5,087 nucleotides of DNA, taken from NCBI GenBank assembly GCA_020347085.1, contig CP070769.1:520919-526005 (forward strand), given 5' to 3'. The translations under genes and the position numbers were made by a program. The notes under the pieces are model-generated. The model was not told the origin of the DNA and searched no databases. It saw only the letters and a program-made list of their open reading frames with translations. Source of the stretch: Desulfobacterales bacterium (GTDB taxonomy: Bacteria; Desulfobacterota; Desulfobacteria; Desulfobacterales; C00003060). Position 1 is the first letter of the stretch, and each line of letters starts with the position of its first letter. Shown here piece by piece: positions 1 to 4,632 of this stretch.

Positions 1-24
1 GGAATCAATAAGGATGCCATTCAT

Positions 25-44
25 CCCCGCCCCAAGGGGCGGGG
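25..44. repeat. Perfect GC hairpin, transposon-end or terminator-like
   Basis: CCCCGCCCC (25-33) is followed by AA and then GGGGCGGGG (36-44), a perfect inverted repeat. A second layer, ATGCC (14-18) and GGCAT (51-55), lies symmetrically outside it, and a TTTT run follows at 57-60. Short 'CATCCCCGCCC...GGGCGGGG' stems of this kind are common at the ends of IS200/IS605-family elements and also act as intrinsic terminators for a gene entering from the left. Which applies cannot be decided because the window starts only 24 bases upstream. Confidence 0.5.
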
Positions 45-129
45 CATTCTGGCATGTTTTCGTAAAGTACGACCCGCATGGTGGGCAGCTTTATTACACG
101 TCAAAACCCGTGGAATGGAGATGAACATC

Positions 130-203
130 GGTTCCCACATATAAGTTTTGGACACCCCGCGCGAAGCACAGGGCTCGCCTCCAAACAGTCAGCACAGTCC
201 CAC
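130..203 (+). repeat. Diverged repeat, first copy
   Basis: This stretch aligns with 834-906 by eye. It starts with GGTTCC, continues through AAGTT, GGAC, CCCGC, CGA and GCA, and shares the identical core GCCTCCAA followed by CA.TCA.CAC and TCCCA.CC, with a few one-base gaps. Read on the reverse strand, both copies give TTGGAGGC...GGGG..., a pattern I associate with the guide-RNA (omega-RNA) region at the right end of TnpB-type IS200/IS605 elements. That assignment is inference. No TnpB frame adjoins it, so it would be a relic. Confidence 0.45.
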
Positions 204-226
204 CGTGCAAAATGGTGTTCACGGTG
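201..226. repeat. Inverted repeat, 7-base arms
   Basis: CACCGTG (201-207) and CACGGTG (220-226) are perfect reverse complements separated by 12 bases, so transcripts of either strand could form a stem-loop. It abuts the end of the 130-203 repeat and may be part of the same element. There is no T-run directly after it, so it is not a convincing terminator. Confidence 0.4.
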
Positions 227-401
227 TCCAGGGGAAGAGAGAACCCACTGGGCCCATTTAAATAACCCCTTTTCATTATTAGGTTTTTTCTGTTTCCCTG
301 GTCATACTACTAATTTTTCGTCCGCATTTTCTACGTAAAAAAAGGGGGTTGCCTTTCATGGAAATTTATGCCATTCGACAGCATATGTCTTGTGTCTTGC
401 C

Positions 402-406
402 AGGAG
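402..406 (+). promoter_or_regulatory. Ribosome binding site that sets the PilZ start
   Basis: AGGAG sits 8 bases before the ATG at 415. Upstream in-frame starts exist (TTG 349, ATG 358, ATG 385), and ATG 358 also has a G-rich AAGGGGG before it. The 415 start is preferred because it gives the usual short lead into the PilZ RxxxR motif. The extra N-terminal residues from the upstream starts do not look like a signal peptide or known domain. Confidence 0.55.
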
Positions 407-414
407 TCCACGCC

Positions 415-801
415 ATGAACAACACGAAAGAGCCGGTTGACCGAAGGAAACACAAGCGATTTGAGGTTCCAATAGGTGCATTTATTGTGCTTGGGCCTCA
501 TTCCACCAAAGTGGGTCGAATCATAGATATAAGCATGGGTGGGATTGCTTTTCGTCATGTTGATAAAGAAGAGCCGTCAAATGGATTATATCAAGTAGAT
601 GTGTTCCATATGGACAGCGATTTCTGCTTGAAGAATCTACCGTGTGAAACTGTTTCCGAGTTAGAAACTTACGAAAGCCCTTTTGGTTCTTTCATCATCA
701 GGGAATATGCTGTGCAATTTGGAGACCTGACGCCCCACCAGCTGTCTCAGCTCGAATATTTCATCCAGAACCACACTATAAGGGGGTGGTTTGATAGATA
801 A
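415..801 (+). CDS. PilZ domain protein, probable c-di-GMP receptor
   Basis: The 128-residue product is essentially one PilZ domain. The two conserved c-di-GMP-binding motifs are visible: RKHKR at residues 11-15 (RxxxR) and DISMGG at 38-43 (D/NxSxxG). A beta-rich stretch follows, ending in QFGDLTPHQLSQLEYFI, typical of the C-terminal strand and helix of the family. PilZ proteins bind cyclic di-GMP and pass the signal to motility, secretion or polysaccharide machinery. With no output domain here, this would act as a small cytoplasmic adaptor. Both binding motifs are intact, so ligand binding is expected. The neighbours do not reveal the target: the gene stands alone, with repeat-rich DNA on both sides. 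A longer reading from TTG 349 or ATG 358 would add 22 or 19 residues and cannot be excluded. Confidence 0.88.
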   Translation: MNNTKEPVDRRKHKRFEVPIGAFIVLGPHSTKVGRIIDISMGGIAFRHVDKEEPSNGLYQVDVFHMDSDFCLKNLPCETVSELETYESPFGSFIIREYAVQFGDLTPHQLSQLEYFIQNHTIRGWFDR

Positions 802-815
802 GCCGATATCCACTT

Positions 816-906
816 TGTGAAGCCTTCCTGACTGGTTCCACGTTCAAGTTGGGACCCCGCCCGATGCAAGGGGTTTGCCTCCAAGCAATCAACACCCTTC
901 CCAACC
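816..906 (+). repeat. Diverged repeat, second copy, with TGTGAAGCC end
   Basis: Positions 834-906 align with 130-203 (shared GGTTCC start, CCCGC, GCCTCCAA core, TCCCA.CC end). Unlike that copy, this one is preceded at 816-824 by TGTGAAGCC, the same start as the structured repeats at 1036 and 1836. It can fold: GGTTCCA (834-840) pairs with TGGGACC (850-856) with one G-T wobble, and CCCC (855-858) could instead pair with GGGG (870-873). The shared end links the two repeat types into one family, most simply different pieces of IS200/IS605-like element ends. Confidence 0.5.
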
Positions 907-1035
907 CATATAACAGAGAGATGGCGCTTGGTTTTCCGGCAAGGCCTCTGGAGCTGAGGTTTATCCCTTCCCTGCAGGTTTATCTCTATCGGTATCTTGA
1001 CATTGCAGGAGCATATAAAGTATAGAATTTTTATA

Positions 1036-1114
1036 TGTGAAGCCTCCCCGCCCTGAAGGACGTCCTTTCTGCCTTGCGGCAGCACTTCCTGCGCGGGGAG
1101 CCAGTCGGTCAAAG
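1036..1114 (+). repeat. 79-base structured repeat, copy 1
   Basis: The same 79-base unit occurs at 1836-1914, with 64 of 79 positions identical by my hand count and no gaps. Outer arms CTCCCCGC (1044-1051) and GCGGGGAG (1093-1100) pair perfectly. Inside them are AAGGACGTCCTT (1056-1067), a perfect palindrome, and the hairpin CTGCC-TTGC-GGCAG (1069-1082). The unit ends in GGTCAAAG, and in this copy a further hairpin GGCTG-TCTG-CAGCC follows (1114-1127). TGTGAAGCCTCCCCGCCC matches the style of IS200/IS605 ends, but no transposase is near. It lies 110 bases upstream of the next gene, so a leader-RNA role is a second possibility. Confidence 0.7.
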
Positions 1115-1224
1115 GCTGTCTGCAGCCTCCCAATCTACAAACAATAGCGGTTGAGTTACCAAGAAGTCCGACAACTTGACACTATGAAACCACAGTCCTG
1201 GAGAAATAAACGGAGGTCAGCAAA

Positions 1225-1551
1225 ATGCAAAGAGAAGCGGAAGATCTATCGGCAAAGCTGTGGAGTTTAGTCAATGCGGCTTCCAAGTCAGCCGGCTTGC
1301 CTCAGCTCAAAGCTAAACGGGAACAGCTTAAGGTTATTAGCGAGTCCATAGAGCAGTTGAGCCACAAAGATGTCGCTGTGCCAGATGACCTCCCTAGGCT
1401 CAAAGAGACTTTGACGGATGAGATCGAAAAAGCTGATAGAGATCAAGTCGTTCTCTATTTTCTGAAAGAACAGCTTTCGCAGATGTTGGCTGCAATTGAG
1501 AATAATATAGACGTGAAGGACCTCCGAGCAAAGGAGCAAGAACCCCAGTAA
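1225..1551 (+). CDS. Small helical protein of unknown function
   Basis: I do not recognise this 108-residue protein. The start is well supported by GGAGG at 1212-1216, 8 bases before the ATG. The sequence is rich in K, E, Q and L with leucines spaced as in amphipathic helices. It suggests two helical blocks (about residues 1-47 and 57-95) joined by a proline-containing turn, KDVAVPDDLP, with a charged tail ending KEQEPQ. It has no cysteine, no signal peptide and no membrane segment, so it is probably a soluble cytoplasmic protein that could form a helical hairpin or short coiled coil. It stands alone: the PilZ gene ends over 400 bases upstream and the next gene begins over 750 bases downstream. 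Codon content and the ribosome site make it a real gene more likely than not, but nothing visible points to a function. Confidence 0.72.
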   Translation: MQREAEDLSAKLWSLVNAASKSAGLPQLKAKREQLKVISESIEQLSHKDVAVPDDLPRLKETLTDEIEKADRDQVVLYFLKEQLSQMLAAIENNIDVKDLRAKEQEPQ

Positions 1552-1649
1552 CGGACGAATCGCACGGTTCTCCAGATCCCGTCTTGCTATCCTTTTATCC
1601 TCGCTACCCATTGTGTTACTCTTTTTCGGTGAAGAATGCCGCAGATATG

Positions 1650-1697
1650 GACCGGCCTGCTTCCCTATACCCTGACCTTTGGTTGGGGAGCTTCACA
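1650..1697 (-). repeat. Shortened inverted copy of the structured repeat
   Basis: GACCGGCCTGCTTCCC (1650-1665) matches the reverse complement of 1895-1910 at 14 of 16 positions. The segment ends in GGGGAGCTTCACA (1685-1697), the reverse complement of the TGTGAAGC(C)TCCCC start of the other copies. So it has both termini of the unit in the opposite orientation, with the middle replaced by a shorter insert. CTTCCC (1660-1665) can still pair with GGGGAG (1685-1690) with one wobble, and the insert contains ACC/GGT and CCC/GGG pairings. Together with the copy at 1836-1914 it forms an inverted pair about 138 bases apart. Confidence 0.55.
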
Positions 1698-1835
1698 TCC
1701 TGGTATGTTCCGCCCATTTGAGTATCAGCGCCAAACTGCCCATGTACGGAGGCGCTTCCATGCGTCCTGATTCTTGGAAGGTTCAAGCGGCTTGCAATGG
1801 TATTGAACAAGGCAAGCTGTTATGAAACGGGCGCT

Positions 1836-1914
1836 TGTGAAGCCTCCCCGCCCTTCCGGGCGGGGGTTCTGCCTTGCGGCAGCACTGCGTGTCCGGGGAG
1901 CATGCCGGTCAAAG
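1836..1914 (+). repeat. 79-base structured repeat, copy 2
   Basis: This is the partner of 1036-1114, exactly 800 bases away. The outer arms CTCCCCG (1844-1850) and CGGGGAG (1894-1900) and the hairpin CTGCC-TTGC-GGCAG (1869-1882) are unchanged. Eight of the 15 differences fall in the first inner hairpin. Here a strong local stem is possible, CCCCGCCC (1846-1853) with GGGCGGGG (1858-1865) around a TTCC loop, and it competes with the outer stem for the same bases. The tail GCCGGTCAAAG is shared. The element type is unproven: IS200/IS605-like end, small non-autonomous element or structured RNA. Confidence 0.7.
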
Positions 1915-1922
1915 TTCAGGAA

Positions 1923-1963
1923 GCGTAGCCAGAAGGGCTAACCCCTTGACGCAAAAAGTTTTT
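1923..1963 (+). other. Stem-loop followed by A5GT5, weak terminator candidate
   Basis: AAGGG (1933-1937) pairs with CCCTT (1943-1947), and the flanking GCGT (1923-1926) can pair with ACGC (1949-1952). AAAAAGTTTTT follows at 1953-1963, ending in five T residues on the + strand. This loosely resembles an intrinsic terminator for + transcripts, but the T-run is short and separated from the stem by A residues. No gene ends just upstream, so the role is uncertain. Confidence 0.25.
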
Positions 1964-2000
1964 CCTGATAGTCTTAAATAAGCCTGCTCGGAAACTACCT

Positions 2001-2024
2001 TGGCAATCGGGACGGGGAATGCCA
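2001..2024. repeat. Short hairpin sharing CGGGGAAT motif
   Basis: TGGCA (2001-2005) and TGCCA (2020-2024) are reverse complements. The interior AATCGGGACGGGGAAT (2005-2020) matches 2122-2137 at 15 of 16 positions, so it is a piece of the same repeat family as the end at 2086-2137. Confidence 0.4.
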
Positions 2025-2085
2025 TGATCTGCGGCCCCAGAACCCATGGCTGGCCTGTGGGTGCCGGCTTGTGTTTGGAGCAGAC

Positions 2086-2137
2086 TATTGAAGCTCCCCG
2101 CAGTCCCGATAAATCCCGATAAATCGGAACGGGGAAT
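2086..2137 (+). repeat. Element end with tandem 10-mer inside a stem
   Basis: It starts TATTGAAGCTCCCCG, close to the TGTGAAGC(C)TCCCCG start of the other copies. TCCCCG (2095-2100) pairs with CGGGGA (2130-2135). Between them TCCCGATAAA occurs twice in tandem (2104-2113, 2114-2123), and CCGAT (2116-2120) can pair with ATCGG (2123-2127). The tandem copy looks like a slippage duplication inside a hairpin, which other members of the family lack. Confidence 0.5.
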
Positions 2138-2306
2138 ACGCTCGCTCGTACGGTTCAATGTGAGAAAAGAGGGATGGACTGACACCGAGGCCGTTCAGGC
2201 AAGACTGAAAGGAAAATGGTCAGCTATGTTTCAAAATAACAGGAATACCTCTAACCAAGAAGGAAGTCATATACTCAATAGCAAACCTATAAGGGGGTGA
2301 AATAGC

Positions 2307-2537
2307 ATGGAGTATCAGAGCAATCCCAAAGGGATTACTATTAGAACCATAGAGGGGCAGGGCTTGAGTGGGAAGATAAACCTGGAGCTCCATGAGAGGC
2401 TTTCAGACATATTTACGACAGAAGGCAAACCCTTCATTATTCTCTATGATGTGACATTCGACGGAGGTAAAGGAGGTCTGGGCAAAGTCCTTTTTGTCAA
2501 CAAGAGGCACATCATTTGGGCCGAACCAGAAGAATAG
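2307..2537 (+). CDS. Small conserved-type protein, LSD...LFVNKxHIIW family
   Basis: This is a complete 76-residue protein with a strong ribosome site (AAGGGGG, 2291-2297, 9 bases before the ATG). The pattern is ITIRT...GLSGKINL (residues 10-26), then RLSDIF (31-36), FIILYDV (43-49) and KVLFVNKRHIIWAEPEE at the end. I recall many small Desulfobacterota-type proteins with this layout, a compact all-beta unit annotated only as a domain of unknown function (possibly DUF6812, from memory). The alternation of short beta strands and the final I-I-W strand resembles Sm-like small barrels, but that is inference. There is no signal peptide or membrane segment. A Gly-rich insert (FDGGKGGLGK, 51-60) sits in the loop before the last strands. 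It converges on the three-gene operon on the other strand 130 bases away, so it is not part of it. Confidence 0.75.
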   Translation: MEYQSNPKGITIRTIEGQGLSGKINLELHERLSDIFTTEGKPFIILYDVTFDGGKGGLGKVLFVNKRHIIWAEPEE

Positions 2538-2667
2538 ACCGAGCAAGATTGGGATGATACCAAGATAGTGGGGGTGAACGGGTGCTGGAATCAGTCGCAA
2601 CAAGGCGGCAGGATTCATTCGAGACAGCCATGATATGTTTGACATGCGGGCTTTCGATAGTGGAGCG

Positions 2668-2955
2668 TCACATCATGCCATAGCCTCTCAGAATCTCTTC
2701 GTATTCCTCTTTCTTTAGGGAACACCCCAGCAAATCGTCAAATTGATCTGTTGTCAGCCCGAGTTGTGAGGCCATAGATTTCTGAAGCCCTTTGCCTATC
2801 AAGTGCTTGCCTTCCAGTACAGTAATCCTTCTGATCCTTAGCTTATTCTTCTTGAACCACCCATGGGACGCATTGCCTGTCCGGACAAAATCGATGCCAA
2901 GCTTAGCCTCGCAACACCGTCTGTGTTCGTGCGTGGAAAACCCGTGTTTCTTCAT
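2668..2955 (-). CDS. HicA-like protein, putative toxin partner
   Basis: This 95-residue protein is the last gene of a three-gene operon, starting 8 bases after the HicB-like gene ends. GGGAG (positions 2968-2972 on the other strand) lies 12 bases before its ATG. HicA toxins are small double-stranded-RNA-binding-fold mRNA interferases with a catalytic His in a G-S-H motif. Here FVRTGNASHGWF (residues 23-34) matches that context with His31, the basic stretch RIRRITV (40-46) fits the strand after it, and GKGLQKSMASQLGLTTDQF (54-72) resembles the HicA ending 'GTLxxIxRQAGLTxExF'. It has about 20 extra C-terminal residues beyond usual HicA. The match is by eye and the N-terminus is atypical (His- and Cys-rich), so an inactive or repurposed relative is possible. 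Confidence 0.6.
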   Translation of the reverse strand: MKKHGFSTHEHRRCCEAKLGIDFVRTGNASHGWFKKNKLRIRRITVLEGKHLIGKGLQKSMASQLGLTTDQFDDLLGCSLKKEEYEEILRGYGMM

Positions 2956-2963
2956 GTTTTATA

Positions 2964-3416
2964 TTAACTCCCGATTCTTTCTTGCAGGAATCTCTTAATA
3001 TTTAACCATTCTACACCAAGATGATCATTCTCCAATAAATCATCAAAGAGAGATTCTATTTCACGTTTCAACATATCAATGGCTTCCATTCGATCTTCAC
3101 CGTAACCGTACAAGGGCAGATCAGGCGTTCGAGCCAGAAACCCCTGATCATATCGCTCAACAAGAACATCCAATGGCAACCTCAGAATCTTATGCGGCAA
3201 TCGGTTCAACTGAACCCGAACTATAGGTCCAGCCAACGCAGCTCCGGCCTCTTCAGTATAACCGACACTGGAACTGGCCGTCGCTGATAACAGCCTATAG
3301 TCGTTTAAGAATTTCACCAGACGCCTTGGCCTCGGATCAACAAGGTCCGTGACAATCGGTAGGCTCTCTCCGCTTCTCCACTTTTTATACTTTTTCTGAG
3401 TACTTGTCATAAGCAT
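2964..3416 (-). CDS. HicB-like antitoxin-type protein with extra N-terminal half
   Basis: This is a 150-residue middle gene of the operon. Residues about 80-127 read as a HicB fold: LDVLVERYDQGFLARTPDLP, then YGYGEDRMEAIDMLKREIESL, matching the family pattern of a strand, 'xYxAxxPDLPGxxxxGxTxEEA' and a helix. HicB proteins neutralise HicA and usually carry a C-terminal DNA-binding domain. None is visible here. Instead there are about 75 N-terminal residues, basic at the start (QKKYKKWR), that I cannot assign. The first 32 bases overlap the end of the upstream gene, implying translational coupling. A second ATG at 3410 is better spaced (9 bases) from the AAGG at 3420-3423 than the ATG at 3416, so the true protein may be 148 residues. 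HicB before HicA is the less common order but is known. Confidence 0.68.
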   Translation of the reverse strand: MLMTSTQKKYKKWRSGESLPIVTDLVDPRPRRLVKFLNDYRLLSATASSSVGYTEEAGAALAGPIVRVQLNRLPHKILRLPLDVLVERYDQGFLARTPDLPLYGYGEDRMEAIDMLKREIESLFDDLLENDHLGVEWLNIKRFLQERIGS

Positions 3417-3720
3417 CCGCCTTTTGGATTAACCATTCACCGACAGATCTGGCAACCCTTGGATTCATAGAAACGCCAAACATGACGTGTCTAATAATGA
3501 CATCCTTTTTCTCCACCCTAATCGGCTGCTTATCTATCGAACCATCATCGTTAATCCGATAACTCTGCCGTTCAGGAATTGCTGGTTTCTCGTTGTAAAG
3601 GGTCATTACGACTTCACCGTGAGAGTTCAGGCCCCCAAAGGCACCGCAAACCGCATAAACAGCAAAATTAGGGGAGATCTTGTACTCAAAAGTTGTTGTG
3701 TCAGGTGTCTTTTTTCCCAT
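3385..3720 (-). CDS. Conserved-type protein leading the HicBA-like operon
   Basis: I cannot name this 111-residue protein. A GGAGGG site (3731-3736 on the other strand) precedes the ATG by 10 bases. The layout is a beta-rich front (FAVYAVCGAFGGLNSHGEVVMTLYNE, about residues 19-44), a Gly/Asp turn (INDDGSID), a strand VIIRHVMFGVSM (74-85) and a closing helix NPRVARSVGEWLIQKADAY. That order, strands followed by 'R.V.FGVSMxPxxAxxxxxWL', resembles the general plan of DUF3467-type proteins, which is only an impression. No signal peptide or membrane segment is seen. Its place as first gene, with its end overlapping the HicB-like start by 32 bases, argues that it works with the HicBA-like pair, for example as an accessory or regulator, but this is inference. 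Confidence 0.72.
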   Translation of the reverse strand: MGKKTPDTTTFEYKISPNFAVYAVCGAFGGLNSHGEVVMTLYNEKPAIPERQSYRINDDGSIDKQPIRVEKKDVIIRHVMFGVSMNPRVARSVGEWLIQKADAYDKYSEKV

Positions 3721-4072
3721 CTACACTATTCCCTCCATTCTTTATGTATTCTCTCTATCATGATGCTGCGCTGACGTGGAAAATCTTGCCGATGAGGGTC
3801 GTTGTTGTTCTTGCACGGTCGTCACAGGTCTTCCCTTGCCAACCCTTTTTGAGTCCGTCCAGGATACACCCGGGAAAGAGGCAGAGGCCATCTTCTTTTT
3901 GGAGGATATCCTAAAACAAAGTTGGGCTTGAAACACTGCTCGATCACTCGGCCGATCAGCGGCTGGTCTCATAACGAAGCATCTGACAATTTTCAGGACG
4001 AGACTGTCTCTTCGGGAATCCACCCATGTGGTAGCCTCGCGTCACTGCCCTTTGTTGGATTGTCTGGGCCGG
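3721..4072. other. Gene-free spacer between two minus-strand operons
   Basis: This holds the promoter region of the three-gene operon and the end of the secreted-protein operon. I see no convincing terminator or -35/-10 pair. Two short palindromes are present: ATCATGAT (3757-3764), about 37 bases before the operon's first ATG and a weak candidate operator, and GAGAC-T-GTCTC (4000-4010). A forward frame from about 3764 to 3931 has protein-like composition in its second half (ESVQDTPGKEAEAIFFLED) but no plausible start, so it may be a gene remnant or chance. The reverse frame 3742-4023 looks like chance. Confidence 0.4.
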
Positions 4073-4627
4073 TCAGTTTCTCTGTTCACCGTCGGACGTT
4101 GGCTTTCCTGCAGATCCCCTGACGTCGTCAATGGCTTGATTCTTTTGGTCCTCGTCTATTCGAAAATCAACGGGCATATATTTGTAACCGACTTCTCCCG
4201 TACCTGTGGATTCATCATAGTCCAGGGTTATACTCGCATTTTCGCCCCCCCAATAGAAATGTCTGTCATAGTACTGCCGTCCCCCAGGCTCGCCATAAAT
4301 GCGGAGAAACTCCTCCCTTATCTTGTTGAAATTGGAAGGACCCGTGAACTCAATACGGACACAATAAAATCGGCCTTTGTAAAAAATGTAATGGAGGCTA
4401 TTCAACTTCGCATCTCCTATCATCATTTCATCATGTTTCCTCGTGTAGGCCTTGAAATCCCCACCGTCCAGGTCAAGCACCATGTCAGACATCTTATCAA
4501 TCCGGCTGCCCCACTTTATTCCCCTGAAATCGTAGGGTTCATTTTCGTAGGCGAGTGCGCAAACTGACAGCACAATAGGTACAGTCGCGGTCAAAACAAG
4601 ACACATTATCCTTAGAAAACCACGCAT
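4073..4627 (-). CDS. Secreted protein of unknown function
   Basis: The product is 184 residues from the ATG at 4627, preceded by TAAGGAGG 5 bases away. An in-frame ATG eight codons upstream lacks such a site and would put charged residues in front of the signal peptide. Residues 1-26 form a classic signal peptide (MRGFLR, then a hydrophobic core, ending ALA before YENE), and no lipoprotein box is seen, so the mature protein should be periplasmic or exported. The mature part begins with DFRGIKWGSRIDKM, an opening I recall from uncharacterised periplasmic proteins of Desulfobacterota. It continues with alternating strands (HYIFYKGRFYCVRIEF, about 80-95) and aromatic-rich segments (YYDRHFYWGG), ending in a charged, probably disordered tail. 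It starts 20 bases after the protease gene ends, so the two are likely co-transcribed and may act in the same compartment. Whether one is a substrate of the other is not shown. Confidence 0.78.
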   Translation of the reverse strand: MRGFLRIMCLVLTATVPIVLSVCALAYENEPYDFRGIKWGSRIDKMSDMVLDLDGGDFKAYTRKHDEMMIGDAKLNSLHYIFYKGRFYCVRIEFTGPSNFNKIREEFLRIYGEPGGRQYYDRHFYWGGENASITLDYDESTGTGEVGYKYMPVDFRIDEDQKNQAIDDVRGSAGKPTSDGEQRN

Positions 4628-4632
4628 AGCGC

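Larger units (their letters stand above)
1..414. other. Gene-free left flank with repeats
   Basis: No convincing coding frame lies here: the open frames on either strand have low-complexity or improbable protein content and no ribosome binding site. The stretch instead holds a GC-rich perfect hairpin near the left edge, a diverged copy of a repeat also found near 834-906, and a separate 7-base inverted repeat just after it. The last 70 bases before the PilZ gene are T-rich and probably contain its promoter, but I could not pick out a clean -35/-10 pair. Confidence 0.5.
802..1224. other. Gene-free spacer holding two repeats
   Basis: No supported gene lies here. The reverse-strand open frame across 747-1133 runs through repeat DNA, starts inside the second repeat and overlaps the end of the PilZ gene, so it is taken as chance. 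The stretch contains the second copy of the diverged repeat (from 816, with its TGTGAAGCC end) and one copy of the 79-base structured repeat (1036-1114). A TTGACA at 1176-1181 has no good -10 partner. Confidence 0.55.
1552..2306. other. Long gene-free region rich in foldable repeats
   Basis: About 755 bases carry no gene I can support. Open frames on the reverse strand (1616-1810 and 1916-2185) and on the forward strand (2046-2300) lack ribosome sites and run through repeats. It holds an inverted shortened repeat (1650-1697), the second 79-base repeat (1836-1914), stem-loop material at 1923-1963, a short hairpin at 2001-2024 and a further related end at 2086-2137. This density of ends with no transposase suggests successive insertions and decay of small mobile elements. 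Confidence 0.55.

Noticed and set aside
747..1133. Reverse-strand open frame of 128 codons.
   Set aside because: It overlaps the end of the PilZ gene, begins inside a repeat and reads through both repeat types, so its protein is a by-product of repeat DNA.
1176..1204. TTGACA at 1176-1181 as the -35 of a promoter for the 1225 gene.
   Set aside because: The -10 position 17 bases later reads TGGAGA, a poor match, and the resulting start would fall almost on the ribosome site.
1616..1810. Reverse-strand open frame of 64 codons beside the inverted repeat copy.
   Set aside because: No ribosome site and it reads across the repeat at 1650-1697; no recognisable domain.
816..1914. The regularly recurring repeats as a CRISPR array.
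   Set aside because: Spacings are irregular (220, 800, 250 bases), repeats are long and diverged, one is inverted, and there are no cas genes.
1916..2185. Reverse-strand open frame of 89 codons ending at the edge of the second 79-base repeat.
   Set aside because: No ribosome site, composition dominated by GC-rich repeat DNA, and it runs through two repeat motifs. At most it could be decayed mobile-element sequence.
2046..2300. Forward open frame of 84 codons just before the 76-residue protein gene.
   Set aside because: It contains the tandem 10-mer hairpin, has no ribosome site, and its last codons are the ribosome site of the following gene.
4028..4567. Forward open frame of 179 codons opposite the secreted-protein gene.
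   Set aside because: It is antisense to a gene with a signal peptide and strong ribosome site, and its own composition is not protein-like.
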